DNA from: an uncultured Helicobacteraceae bacterium
GTDB lineage: Bacteria > Campylobacterota > Campylobacteria > Campylobacterales > Sulfurimonadaceae
Direction: 5' to 3'
DNA: 51,124 nt
Assembly: GCA_947311765.1 (NCBI GenBank)
Contig: CAMZLS010000007.1
Location: 1-51,124, forward strand
Positions 33,908 through 43,738 of the stretch are shown in pieces (the stretch's first letter is position 1; each line of letters begins with the position of its first letter). The position numbers and the translations under genes were made by a program. The notes beneath the pieces are model-generated. The model saw nothing but the letters and a program-made list of their open reading frames with translations. It made no database searches and was not told where the DNA came from.

Positions 33908-35936
33908 TTGAGACTCCTAATTTTATATTGAGCTCAAGATTTTCTTTAAAATCAGATGAAAATAGCAGTGAAATTTGCTGTGATACTGTATCAAACCCAC
34001 TTTCACTTTGCGAAACAGTTTTGAGCGTGTAGGCACTTATATTGGATTTTTTACTAAGTGTTAGAGTGAGCTTTTTTTGAGTAAAAGTATCTATAATCTC
34101 TAGGCTATCAATATCTAAAAAATCCAAACCATCTTCCATAAGTTTAGCATTTAATATACATAAATGAGGATGGGCAAAATGCAAATTAAACTCTGCACCA
34201 TAATACAGTTTCTCTTTATACTCACTCTTACATGTAAGGCTTAATGAAATACTACTGTCTTCAAACTTATACTGCTTTACAAGTGTAGTTGGATACTCTT
34301 TATCTAAGTAAATACCACCATTACGACTGAAAGTATGATTTTTTTCATCAAGCACAAAGGCTTGATTTGCAAAATCTCCTACTTCATGAAAAGAGGCTTT
34401 TTTAAAACGCTCTAACTCAAAAGGATTTGGTGAAAAGTGGTCAATAAAAGAATATTTAGGATGCCAATCATAAATCAGTTGCGCTTTTAAATCTTCATCT
34501 ATTACATCATCATTACCATGAATGGTTGCAATCTCATCAGCAGGATTTTCTTGGCTTACATGGAAGACTTTTTTAGGATGTAAAATCTTCTCATGGTAGG
34601 CCTCTTTACGGCGCATCAGCGTGTTTTGCCAGTTAAAAAGAGACTCTAATGAACCAAATTCTACCATCTGCCCACCAAACTTACTTGAAAAAACAAGTGA
34701 AAGTTCACGCGTCAATACCTTGAGCTCATCATAGCCATCTCTGTCTATATCAGCTACTTCAAAAGCTATCTTTTTCTTTGCAAAAGAGCGTTCTATATCA
34801 AGAAGATATGTGTAAGCATTATCGCGTAGATTTGGAAGGTAAAGTCCTCCAAAAACGCCATGCCAAAAGACATCATTTGTCTGGAGTTTATAGAGGCTTT
34901 CAAGAGCATTTTTTGTCAGCTTGTCTTGATTGATACTGTGTGAGAGCATACGCTTATGCAGATAATTACTCTCATGATATTTGATAAAAAAGTTTTTCCA
35001 GATTCCGCCTTTGATAAAAGCAACACCCATACTATCAAAATACTCATCGCCTACATCTTCTTTAAGTTTTTCAAGAGCCAAAGTCTGCTCGCTTCGCAAA
35101 CTCCACTCACCCATCTCAAAATAAGAGGTATTGTTAAGATAAGCAATGCCTTTTGAGCGATTCTCTTGCAGATACGCCTTGTAATGCTTCGTCTCGATAC
35201 GCTCATTTTTTAAAACAGCTTCTACAAAACCCTCTAACCATTTTTTCTCATACACCCACTCATGCGTTTCAGGCCAGAGTCCAAATTTTTCGGCATCATC
35301 AAAGATAATCGCAGCTGAGTTTTCATTTTGTGCGCATCCTAAGATTGCATCAATTGCACGATCTACACTAAAAAACGGAAGTGCATACCGTAGTGATTGA
35401 GAGATAGGAAAGAGCGCTAAAGGATATCCCCCCTCCTCCGTCTCATAATATCCATCCATATTTTTTGTATCAAAACCACTACTTAAAAAATGGTAATCAT
35501 CCACAACGGCGTATTTGATACCCGAAGCATGTAAATCAGGAACTAAAGAAGATTCCCACACACGCTCAGTGAGCCATAAACCACTCGGTTTTTCTCTAAA
35601 ATTTTTCTCTATAAAGATATTTAATTTATTGATTTGTGCTTGACGGTCACGCGAAGGGATAGCACTCAATACTGGTTCATAATAGCCCGCACTTACCCAT
35701 TCAATAGCACCTTTTTGTGTCAATTTTTTCATATTTGAAAAAATTTTTGGGTGCTTTTGCTTAATCTGCTCTAGTAACCAACCGCTACAGTGCACTGCAA
35801 ATTTAAAATCTGGGTATTTCGCCATTGTTTCAAAAAATGGCCCATAACATAAGTCTATAGCTTCATCAACTGACTCACCAAAATTATCAACAGGTTGGTG
35901 CATGTGAATTCCCAATAAAAGAGAAACTTTATTCAT
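33900..35936 (-). CDS. GH57-family 4-alpha-glucanotransferase or alpha-amylase
   Basis: A GH57 protein of about 678 residues. Motif 1 is HMHQP near the start, the nucleophile Glu lies in LWLTERVWE, and the acid Asp in IIFDDAEKFGLW. C-terminal DUF1925/DUF1926-like beta domains follow, the layout of 4-alpha-glucanotransferases. It rearranges alpha-1,4-glucans in the cytoplasm (no signal peptide). ATG 35936 is chosen because AGGAG lies ten bases upstream; longer starts crowd this site. It follows the second GH57 gene with no gap worth noting. Confidence 0.87.
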   Translation of the reverse strand: MNKVSLLLGIHMHQPVDNFGESVDEAIDLCYGPFFETMAKYPDFKFAVHCSGWLLEQIKQKHPKIFSNMKKLTQKGAIEWVSAGYYEPVLSAIPSRDRQAQINKLNIFIEKNFREKPSGLWLTERVWESSLVPDLHASGIKYAVVDDYHFLSSGFDTKNMDGYYETEEGGYPLALFPISQSLRYALPFFSVDRAIDAILGCAQNENSAAIIFDDAEKFGLWPETHEWVYEKKWLEGFVEAVLKNERIETKHYKAYLQENRSKGIAYLNNTSYFEMGEWSLRSEQTLALEKLKEDVGDEYFDSMGVAFIKGGIWKNFFIKYHESNYLHKRMLSHSINQDKLTKNALESLYKLQTNDVFWHGVFGGLYLPNLRDNAYTYLLDIERSFAKKKIAFEVADIDRDGYDELKVLTRELSLVFSSKFGGQMVEFGSLESLFNWQNTLMRRKEAYHEKILHPKKVFHVSQENPADEIATIHGNDDVIDEDLKAQLIYDWHPKYSFIDHFSPNPFELERFKKASFHEVGDFANQAFVLDEKNHTFSRNGGIYLDKEYPTTLVKQYKFEDSSISLSLTCKSEYKEKLYYGAEFNLHFAHPHLCILNAKLMEDGLDFLDIDSLEIIDTFTQKKLTLTLSKKSNISAYTLKTVSQSESGFDTVSQQISLLFSSDFKENLELNIKLGVSNV

Positions 35937-35949
35937 ATTTTTCATACTC

Positions 35950-37986
35950 CTAGACAAACCAGTTTTCACTGTAATCTGTGCTTAAATCTAACTCTAATTC
36001 TCCAAAACCAGGCAGCGTTTGAACAACAAGCTCTTTCTCTTCAAATTCAAAACGGCATTGAATAATATTTACATCTATAGTTTTTTTAGAGATTCGTATC
36101 TCTAGCCATTTATCTGAAGAGACTTCAATTTCAATACCTTTATGCATCTGTTTATAATTTTTTTCTCTACAATCATTGCACTTTAAGCTTACATGTAAGG
36201 CTATTGGATCAATAGTAATATGGAAGGTATCGCTTTTAAAGAGTGCTTTCATATCCGCATCAAAGGCAAAATAGATATTATCTTCATCTTGTCCATAGTA
36301 GATTTTTCGCACAGGTCCACGAACTCTATCCATAGTTGAAAATAACTTACTTTCATCGACAACTCCACAGCCTATCCACTCAAAAAACGAGTCATGAATA
36401 CCATTGATATTTGGAGATATAGGCGACTGCGGTTGCAAGTGAAAATTTTGTGAACTTCTATTTTCAATAATTGGCTTAAAAAGATCACTAGGTGGTGAAA
36501 TGTGCATCAAATCATAAATAGCAATAAGATGGGAACGAAAAAGTGTGTCAAACTCTTGACCAAACTCAGTGAAGTGATCATCACCATACCACCAAAACCA
36601 ATCAGAACACTCTGAAGCTAAGAAATGCTCTATAATTTTTGCTTTTGTCTCATCATCTAAGTTCTCTTCATGATGCATAAAATCACGCTTAGTGAGATAA
36701 ATAAGTTCCCAACCACGCGTTTTTTCACTATGGCCTACCCAAGTATTAAACTCACCATGAATCCAACTTCCTGGGGCTAATCTCTCCAAAGGCTTTGCAG
36801 GCAACTTTGCCACATCATCCATATGAACGCTCTTGCACCACGGAGTATTCGCTAGTTTTGTATAGAGTGCATCAAAAAAATCAAAGGCATTATTTGGAAA
36901 AAATTCCCAAGCATTTTCACCATCTAAAATAACAAAGACAGTAGCATCACTGTTTTCACTATTGATAGGAGCGAGAGAATTGACAAAATGCTCTGCTGCC
37001 TTGCTTGCATCCCAAAAACGATAGGTAAAACCTATTAAATCACTCAAGGCGTGATCACGAAATCCCATACACATACCTTTATACATGTAAGGACTATAGA
37101 GCTCAGCTCTCTCTGAATCGCCTAATGATTTAAAGAGTATCGCCTCATCTGTAGCTATCCACTCAATCGCGCACTCTTTTAAAAGAGCAACGCTTTGCTC
37201 ATCAACAGCGCCTTCTGCTGGCCAAAAACCCTCACACTCAAAACCAAAAGTATCAAGAAAAAGAGTTTGTGCGCGTTCAATTTGAAGTCGCGCATCTTCT
37301 TGTAGCGGCATATGCTGTTTTGGAATATTAGTACTTTGATTTGCCCTTGTCGCATTATTCATATCCATCAGAAGTGGTAAAATAGGATGATTCAGAGGTG
37401 TAGTTGAGATAGAGATGCGCCCCTCTTTATGCAGTTGTGAATAATAAGGAAATAGCTTTTTAATAAAGACAACAAGTTCATACAGCAAAAGCTGCTTATC
37501 TTCTTGATTGAAGTGACATCCTTTTTTTATTAGGGTATCAATCAGAGCATTGTGAGAACGAAGATAGACTCCACACCATGAGAGCATAAAAAGCATCTCT
37601 AAATCACGAAGTTCTTCATTATTATAGTGCTCTTTGTCATATAAAGCCTTATATGTAGGCAGTGGAGCCACCATAGTATCATAAGGGGTGCTTTTACAGA
37701 TTTTAATTATCCATTGATGATCAATTTCACTTAAAGTTGATGGGTCATCTAACCATATTTTTAAAAATCTATCATGATTTTGAGGTTCATTATAATAGAG
37801 TTCAATCTGCTCGATAAGAGGGGGAGTAATATTAAAAGTAGCCTTGAGCCCCTCATGGCGAGAGAGCATCCAAGGCATATCATAGTAGTCTTTTATCGTA
37901 TGTAAAAAAACCCAAGGCATCTGCATGACACCTGATGCATCACGATAATCAGGCTGATGCATGTGCCACATAAAACTTAGATTCAA
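35950..37986 (-). CDS. GH57-family glycoside hydrolase, alpha-amylase/amylopullulanase type
   Basis: A second, different GH57 protein of about 678 residues. It has WHMHQPDYR at the start, GFWPAEGAVDE with the likely nucleophile region, FVILDGENAWEFF with the acid residue, and a C-terminal beta-rich domain. The subtype resembles amylopullulanase-like GH57 enzymes that hydrolyse alpha-1,4 and sometimes alpha-1,6 links. TTG 37986 is chosen: AAAGG precedes it by seven bases, it follows the previous stop by ten, and it yields the usual short lead before HMHQP. A longer ATG start at 38064 would overlap the upstream gene by 68 bases. Confidence 0.85.
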   Translation of the reverse strand: MNLSFMWHMHQPDYRDASGVMQMPWVFLHTIKDYYDMPWMLSRHEGLKATFNITPPLIEQIELYYNEPQNHDRFLKIWLDDPSTLSEIDHQWIIKICKSTPYDTMVAPLPTYKALYDKEHYNNEELRDLEMLFMLSWCGVYLRSHNALIDTLIKKGCHFNQEDKQLLLYELVVFIKKLFPYYSQLHKEGRISISTTPLNHPILPLLMDMNNATRANQSTNIPKQHMPLQEDARLQIERAQTLFLDTFGFECEGFWPAEGAVDEQSVALLKECAIEWIATDEAILFKSLGDSERAELYSPYMYKGMCMGFRDHALSDLIGFTYRFWDASKAAEHFVNSLAPINSENSDATVFVILDGENAWEFFPNNAFDFFDALYTKLANTPWCKSVHMDDVAKLPAKPLERLAPGSWIHGEFNTWVGHSEKTRGWELIYLTKRDFMHHEENLDDETKAKIIEHFLASECSDWFWWYGDDHFTEFGQEFDTLFRSHLIAIYDLMHISPPSDLFKPIIENRSSQNFHLQPQSPISPNINGIHDSFFEWIGCGVVDESKLFSTMDRVRGPVRKIYYGQDEDNIYFAFDADMKALFKSDTFHITIDPIALHVSLKCNDCREKNYKQMHKGIEIEVSSDKWLEIRISKKTIDVNIIQCRFEFEEKELVVQTLPGFGELELDLSTDYSENWFV

Positions 37987-37996
37987 GTATCTGCCT

Positions 37997-40498
37997 TTAT
38001 TCGTTTGACCACTGCACAATCTTTGCACTATAGTTTTTATATATTGCCTCTCCGTGAGCCTCATCTTTGGCTTGGATATAGAGGTTTAAATGATCACTAT
38101 ACTGATCTGGAATCATTAAGACCCAATCAGTCTCATTTTCCCAAATCTTAACTCCATCAGCAGAGGATGATTTTTTACCCTTAGCATCTTCAAGGAATTT
38201 ACGCATCATCTTACCCTTAAGGGCTTGAGTACACTCTATCTGAATGCTACGGTAATCAAAAGTTTCTATGCCTTTAGAGAGCTCTGATAGTTTTACGCCA
38301 TGGCAACTCACAAGCTCCATAATCTTCAAACTTGCATACATAGCGTCACGCGTCACGCCAAATTCCGTAAAGGCAAAGTTACCATCAACAGTAGCGATAA
38401 GCGCATACTCTTTGAGTTGTTTAGTAGTAAAGTTTGAGTACTTTCCACGCTCTATTTCAAGATTTTCAAAATAGAAGATGTCAGGTGCCCATGTTGGTAA
38501 AAAGACTTTTTTCTTTTCACCATCTGCATCTATGTTAAGAAGGTGCAAGACAGCAAAAAGTCCTGTAATTTTATCAAGAACTTCTCCCTCGTCTGTTACT
38601 AAGCTCAAGCGTTGCGCATTAGGATAAATCATCACACCCATGTCTAATTCTAAACTTTTCACAATAGCGGAGATATTTTCTTCAGAGCGTTTTTCAAGAC
38701 TTTCAATATTAAAAAGTTTTTTTCTGTCATGGTAGGCATTAAGGACGATATTTTCTAGTCCTAAATCATTAAGCATCGTTGGGAAAATATCAGCAGTACT
38801 CCCATGCATCAAATCAACCGCGACACGAAAAGAACCACATTTAATAATACCTTGATCAATACTACGCTCTACTGCTGTCTTGTAATTATGGCACTCTTGA
38901 TGATGTAAACTTTCATGAATTTCACCCACTTGGGAATAATCTACACGACGAAATTTTTCTATAAAAAATGCTTTTTCAATTCCTTTTGAAGAGTTTGAAT
39001 CAATACGAATTGCTTCTTCGTTAAAGAGAGTAACCTGAGAACTTGTAGGGTCGATAAGATCTTGCTTAAAGTGTGCACCCGCTACAAGAGAGTTATCATG
39101 TGCTAAGGTGTAACGCAAAACTGACGGTGGCGTACTTTTAAGATCAATAACATTCACACCAGCAGATAAAAGTCCCCCTAAAAAGGCACGCTTGAGCATA
39201 CGCGAGTTTTTATCGTGGTCGCGTCCAACAATAACTTTAGAGCCAACAGGAAGTTGTGTAGCAAAGGATTCCGCAAGTTTTGTTGCCATCTCGCACGAGA
39301 GTTCAACATTACTTTTTCCTGTCACTGTTCCATTTTCAAAGATAGAATTTTTATAGCGATTTCCCCAAACAAGGTTATTACTAATAATAGAAGCGGCTTC
39401 GATTTTTTTATCTGGCCAGATAACAACATCTTGCTCAAATGTTACAAGTTCTCCAACTTCACATCCTTGGGCTAAAATAAGTCCTGCTTTTGCCGTAACA
39501 TTTTTATCAATGATATTATTATTACAGATGACACTATTATCAAGACGAGTATTTTTACCTATGTTGATATCTTCCCAGAGTACGCTATTGCGAAGATTAG
39601 AGCCCGTTGCTATACTTACATTATCTCCAATGACTACATTGTTTAGTTTCACGCCATTTTCAATTGTAACATTTTTACCTAAGACTACATTACCAATAAT
39701 TTCAATACTTTTATCTAAATCATACGCCACATCACTATAGAGTGTTCCATCGGGGTAGCTTTGTGCTTTTCCAGGGATAGTGAAGTTGAGTTTCTCTCCT
39801 AAAATATCTTCAAAAACTTCACGGTAACTTTCAGGATTACCAACATCACGCCAATAGCCCTCTAAGCTATGTGCCATCAGAGGAATCTCTTTTTGCATTA
39901 ATAATGGAAATAAATCTTTTGCAAAATCAAAATTTTCACCCCTTGGAATAAAATCAAGAATTTCTGGTTCTACAATATAGATACCTGTATTGATAGTATC
40001 ACTAAAAACTTCGCCCCAGCTCGGCTTCTCTAAGAACTTTTCAATGATATTATCTTCATTGGCAATAACAACACCAAATTGCAGAGGATTATCAACAGAG
40101 GTCAGTCCAATAGAGAGCTGTGCTTTTTCGCGTGTATGAAAATCAAAGAGTTTTTGAAAATCAAAGTCAGTTACCAGGTCACCACTGATAATAATAAAAT
40201 TTTCATCACCAATAAGCTCTTGTCCAAGTTTAACAGCTCCCGCAGTTCCATAATCATCATCAGGAATAATGTAAGAGACTTTGATACCAAAATCACTTCC
40301 GTCTCCAAAATAATCTTGAATGATTTCAGGCTTAAAATAGAGTAATACAATAAACTCAGTGATGCCTAAATCTTTAAGCGTCATCATAGTGTGCTCCATC
40401 ATAGGACGGTTCACGATAGGTAACATTGGTTTTGGTCTTGAATTGGTTAAAGGCTGAATTCGTGTTCCGAATCCACCCGCCATAACTACAGCTTTCAT
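37997..40498 (-). CDS. Sugar nucleotidyltransferase fused to a degenerate phosphomannomutase-like domain
   Basis: The 833-residue protein has an N-terminal nucleotidyltransferase (residues 1-235; AGGFGTRIQPLT, GTAGAVKLG, SGDLVTDFD) and left-handed beta-helix hexapeptide repeats (about 255-360). A phosphohexomutase-like region follows (about 380-833). The mutase lacks the catalytic phosphoserine loop (GAHFKQD at about 474-480 in place of TASHNP) and the DxDxDR metal loop (PNAQR near 627), so that half is probably regulatory. Such fusions are usually annotated mannose-1-phosphate guanylyltransferase. In this operon it may supply the NDP-glucose for the glycogen synthases. Confidence 0.87.
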   Translation of the reverse strand: MKAVVMAGGFGTRIQPLTNSRPKPMLPIVNRPMMEHTMMTLKDLGITEFIVLLYFKPEIIQDYFGDGSDFGIKVSYIIPDDDYGTAGAVKLGQELIGDENFIIISGDLVTDFDFQKLFDFHTREKAQLSIGLTSVDNPLQFGVVIANEDNIIEKFLEKPSWGEVFSDTINTGIYIVEPEILDFIPRGENFDFAKDLFPLLMQKEIPLMAHSLEGYWRDVGNPESYREVFEDILGEKLNFTIPGKAQSYPDGTLYSDVAYDLDKSIEIIGNVVLGKNVTIENGVKLNNVVIGDNVSIATGSNLRNSVLWEDINIGKNTRLDNSVICNNNIIDKNVTAKAGLILAQGCEVGELVTFEQDVVIWPDKKIEAASIISNNLVWGNRYKNSIFENGTVTGKSNVELSCEMATKLAESFATQLPVGSKVIVGRDHDKNSRMLKRAFLGGLLSAGVNVIDLKSTPPSVLRYTLAHDNSLVAGAHFKQDLIDPTSSQVTLFNEEAIRIDSNSSKGIEKAFFIEKFRRVDYSQVGEIHESLHHQECHNYKTAVERSIDQGIIKCGSFRVAVDLMHGSTADIFPTMLNDLGLENIVLNAYHDRKKLFNIESLEKRSEENISAIVKSLELDMGVMIYPNAQRLSLVTDEGEVLDKITGLFAVLHLLNIDADGEKKKVFLPTWAPDIFYFENLEIERGKYSNFTTKQLKEYALIATVDGNFAFTEFGVTRDAMYASLKIMELVSCHGVKLSELSKGIETFDYRSIQIECTQALKGKMMRKFLEDAKGKKSSSADGVKIWENETDWVLMIPDQYSDHLNLYIQAKDEAHGEAIYKNYSAKIVQWSNE

Positions 40499-40561
40499 AA
40501 TGGCATCTCCTCTTTACATATAGTTTATTCTAATCTTAAATGCATAAAAATTAAGTAAAAA

Positions 40562-40837
40562 CTACAACTTTAATAATGAATTTTGCGAACCGAATGGAGA
40601 AGTTACACATTCAAGTTCATCATCACAGTGCCATGCACCATTTACTCGGTAGCCGAATTCATATTGAGCATTGGCATCCAAGAGTCTTCTTAGTGAAAAT
40701 TCACCACTTTTTTTCATTTTCATAGCTTCACTTTTCCATTTATTCCACGAACCACAAAGAACCACATCTTCATCCTCTTTAGGAGTAAAACTAAATGTAA
40801 CCCAAGACTTCTTACCTTTTGGTGTAATTTTTACCAT
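40562..40837 (-). CDS. Stand-alone CBM48 (AMPK-type glycogen-binding) protein
   Basis: The 91-residue protein is a single early-set domain of the CBM48/AMPK beta type: VTFSFTPKEDEDVVLCGSWNKW, the FSLRRLLDANAQYEFGYRVNG strand pair and the conserved Trp-x-x-D (WHCDDE). It has no catalytic domain. It may bind glycogen and recruit neighbouring enzymes. It lies between pgk and the nucleotidyltransferase fusion in the operon. Confidence 0.88.
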   Translation of the reverse strand: MVKITPKGKKSWVTFSFTPKEDEDVVLCGSWNKWKSEAMKMKKSGEFSLRRLLDANAQYEFGYRVNGAWHCDDELECVTSPFGSQNSLLKL

Positions 40838-40854
40838 AATTTTTCCTTTTTTAT

Positions 40855-42069
40855 TTATGTATCCATACGGTCAAGATTTTCAAAACCTGGTAAAATCTTG
40901 CCCTCTAAAAGTTCTAAGCTTGCACCACCGCCTGTTGAGATAAAACTAAAGTTTTCAGCTTCACTAGCCTTATCAACTGCATCCGCAGTGTCACCACCTC
41001 CCACTATAGTATAAACATAAGAATCAGCAATTGCATTCGCAATTTTAAAAGTCCCTTTTGAAAACTTATCAATCTCATAAATTCCCATAGGTCCATTCCA
41101 GATAATTGTATTTGAAAGCCCAATAGCTTCACTAAAAAGTTTTACCGTTGCAGGTCCAATATCAACCGCTTGAAATCCCTCAAGAATATCTTGTGAAGGG
41201 ACAACTTTTACATCAACAGAGTGCTCGGTTGAATCTGTAATCACTACATCAACAGGGAGATAAATTTTTACGCTGTTTTTACGCGCTAAATCTAAAACAT
41301 CACGAGCTGTATCAATGAAATCTTCTTCATATAAAGAGTTTTGCATATCATAGCCTAGTGCTTTTAGAAAAGTATTACTCATAGCACCACCGATAATAAG
41401 CTTATCAATTTTTTGAAGCACCGCTTTAAGTAGAGTAATTTTTGAAGAAATTTTCGCACCACCCACAACAAGAGCTATAGGACGTGTAGGATTAAGCAAG
41501 GCTTTTGAAAATGCTTCAATCTCTTTTATCATCAAAAAGCCTGCTACTTTAGTATCTACATATTCAGTCACTCCATAAGTTGAGGCATGTTTACGATGCG
41601 ATGTTCCAAAGGCATCGTTTACAAATACATCACAGATTGAGCCTAATTTTTTCGATAATTCAGTATCATTTTGCTTTTCACCCTCACGAAAACGGATATT
41701 TTCAAGCAAGAAAACTCGCTCTAGCGAACAGGTTGCAATTTCACCTTTAGAGGCTTCAAAATCCTCAATAAATTCTACTTTTTTATTTAACAGACGTTCG
41801 AGTCGCTTGCGAACATGTTTGAGGCTATATTTTTCATCATACTGCCCTTTTGGTCGCCCAAAATGAGTGACTAGAGTGATAGAACAGGCGTTATGGTCTA
41901 TACAGTAGTTAATACTAGGCAACGCCGAACGGATACGACGATCATCTGTAATATTATTGTGTGAATCAACGGGGACATTAAAATCTACCCGTATTAAAAC
42001 ACGCTTGCCTGCAACATCTATATTTTTTAAACTTTTAACACCATGCATAAAATCAAGATTAGAGGTCAA
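40855..42069 (-). CDS. pgk: Phosphoglycerate kinase
   Basis: It interconverts 1,3-bisphosphoglycerate and 3-phosphoglycerate. The 404-residue protein has the N-terminal RVDFNVP, the triose-binding HFGRPKG, LLENIRF, VNDAFGTSHR, GGAKISSKI, WNGPMGIYE and the GGGDTADAV/STGGGASLELLEG C-terminal loop. It is 9 bases after the phosphorylase gene. In an autotroph using the reductive TCA cycle it would mainly run toward sugar, by inference. Confidence 0.97.
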   Translation of the reverse strand: MTSNLDFMHGVKSLKNIDVAGKRVLIRVDFNVPVDSHNNITDDRRIRSALPSINYCIDHNACSITLVTHFGRPKGQYDEKYSLKHVRKRLERLLNKKVEFIEDFEASKGEIATCSLERVFLLENIRFREGEKQNDTELSKKLGSICDVFVNDAFGTSHRKHASTYGVTEYVDTKVAGFLMIKEIEAFSKALLNPTRPIALVVGGAKISSKITLLKAVLQKIDKLIIGGAMSNTFLKALGYDMQNSLYEEDFIDTARDVLDLARKNSVKIYLPVDVVITDSTEHSVDVKVVPSQDILEGFQAVDIGPATVKLFSEAIGLSNTIIWNGPMGIYEIDKFSKGTFKIANAIADSYVYTIVGGGDTADAVDKASEAENFSFISTGGGASLELLEGKILPGFENLDRMDT

Positions 42070-42078
42070 GAACTTTCC

Positions 42079-43725
42079 TTATTTGTTAAACATACGCTCA
42101 TAGTATTCATTTGCCATACGTCCTGAATCAAATTCAAATTCAATCTCTGACATCGCATTCTTCATGATTACAACCCACTCTTCAGGCTTATCATAATATG
42201 TTGGAAGGATTTTATCTTCTAAAATATCCATCATATTTTCATTATCAATACGGTCTTGCTCGCTAATAGGCAAGGTGTGATCAAGTGCAGGGATAGTAAA
42301 AGCATTTTTACCATCTCTTGCAAACTCTGGATGCCAACCATCATCAATAGAGAAGTGAATTGAGCCATTCATACTTGCAGTCATTCCGCTTGTTCCACTT
42401 GCTTCACGAGTAATGCGAGGTGTATTTAACCAGACATCACTTCCTTGCTTAAGAAGACGCGAAAGTGAGAGTTCGTAGCCGATAAGCACTGCCATATTTT
42501 TATAATGATGTGAGATATGGATAAGTTCATTAAAAATAGCAGTTGCTCCATGATCTGTTGGGTATGGTTTTCCTGCCCAGATAATCTGCACTGGTCTCTT
42601 GGTATTTTTCATCAGTTTTTCAAAACGCTCTAGGTCATACTTAAGAAGACCTGGACGCTTATACTCTGCAAAACGACGCGCCCAAACAATAGTTAAGACT
42701 TCAGGGTCAAACATCTTGCCAGTTTGATCGGCGACTACATCAAAAAGAATCTTTTTCAAGTGTTTTTTACGTGCTACTACTTCATAATCTTCGTGCTCAT
42801 CAAGGGCACGAAAGAGAGTTTTATCTGTCCAAAACTTTTTATTTTGTGCGTTGGTGATAGAGATAATCTCACAACGATTTTCTACATCACCCCACATCTC
42901 ATTGGAGACAACACCGTGGATTTTTGAAACTGCATTGGCAATTTTTGCACTACGAAGTGCGCCAACTGTGAGAGAAAAATCATCTCCATGCTCATAGCCA
43001 CTTATTTCACGCACTACTTCCAAAGAGTGACCATTAAAAAAGCCCATCTCATGTAAGAAGTTTATATTGTGAATCTCATTTCCTGCAGCTTCAGGTGTAT
43101 GTGTTGTAAAAACAACATGCTTGCGAAGTTCTTGCATATTTTGATAGTGTTTTTGATAAAGCTCATACACAAGAGGGAGCGCGTGACCTTCATTCATATG
43201 ATAGATATCAATTTTTTGATTAAGTGCTTCAAGAACTCTTGTTCCACCAATGCCTAAAATTATCTCTTGTGCAACACGAGTACGCTCATTTCCATCATAA
43301 AGCTTATGAGTAATAGTACGAGAAAGATAATCATTTTCATCGATATCAGTTGAGAGTAAAATCATCGGTGCAGTTCCAAACACATCTGGACGCACTAAGA
43401 AAGCTTTGATTTTTACATCTTCATTATGTATCTTTACATGTACATTAACATCAAGTTCTTCTAAAAAATAGTAAAACTTACGAGTATATGATGCACGCAA
43501 AGTTCGATCTTCATTGCGTGCTTGATCATAGTAACCAAAGCTCCAAAGAAGCCCAACACCTATAACATTTTGTTTTAAATCATAAGCACTTCTCATATGA
43601 GAACCTGCTAAAAATCCTAATCCACCTGAGTAGATTTTAAGTGATTGATCAATAGCAAATTCCATTGAGAAATATGCCGCCGCTGTACTGTATTTTTTGC
43701 TAATATCGTATGAAAATAGATTCAC
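42079..43725 (-). CDS. glgP: Short-type alpha-glucan phosphorylase (GT35) lacking the PLP lysine
   Basis: The 548-residue protein matches short archaeal/bacterial alpha-glucan phosphorylases: YFSMEFA and YSGGLGFLAG at the start, HMNEGHA, TTHTPEAAGNE, WARRFAEYKRP and EASGTSGM near the end. The lysine that carries pyridoxal phosphate in this family (GTSGMK) is Thr449 here (GTSGMT). It may therefore be PLP-independent, inactive, or a glycosyltransferase of related fold. The operon context predicts glycogen breakdown. It lies between pgi and pgk. Confidence 0.82.
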   Translation of the reverse strand: MNLFSYDISKKYSTAAAYFSMEFAIDQSLKIYSGGLGFLAGSHMRSAYDLKQNVIGVGLLWSFGYYDQARNEDRTLRASYTRKFYYFLEELDVNVHVKIHNEDVKIKAFLVRPDVFGTAPMILLSTDIDENDYLSRTITHKLYDGNERTRVAQEIILGIGGTRVLEALNQKIDIYHMNEGHALPLVYELYQKHYQNMQELRKHVVFTTHTPEAAGNEIHNINFLHEMGFFNGHSLEVVREISGYEHGDDFSLTVGALRSAKIANAVSKIHGVVSNEMWGDVENRCEIISITNAQNKKFWTDKTLFRALDEHEDYEVVARKKHLKKILFDVVADQTGKMFDPEVLTIVWARRFAEYKRPGLLKYDLERFEKLMKNTKRPVQIIWAGKPYPTDHGATAIFNELIHISHHYKNMAVLIGYELSLSRLLKQGSDVWLNTPRITREASGTSGMTASMNGSIHFSIDDGWHPEFARDGKNAFTIPALDHTLPISEQDRIDNENMMDILEDKILPTYYDKPEEWVVIMKNAMSEIEFEFDSGRMANEYYERMFNK

Positions 43726-43738
43726 TCTAATCCTTAAA

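Noticed and set aside
35937-35969. Longer start for the GH57 gene at 35969
   Set aside because: It overlaps the previous gene and displaces the AGGAG site; the family normally begins a few residues before HMHQP.
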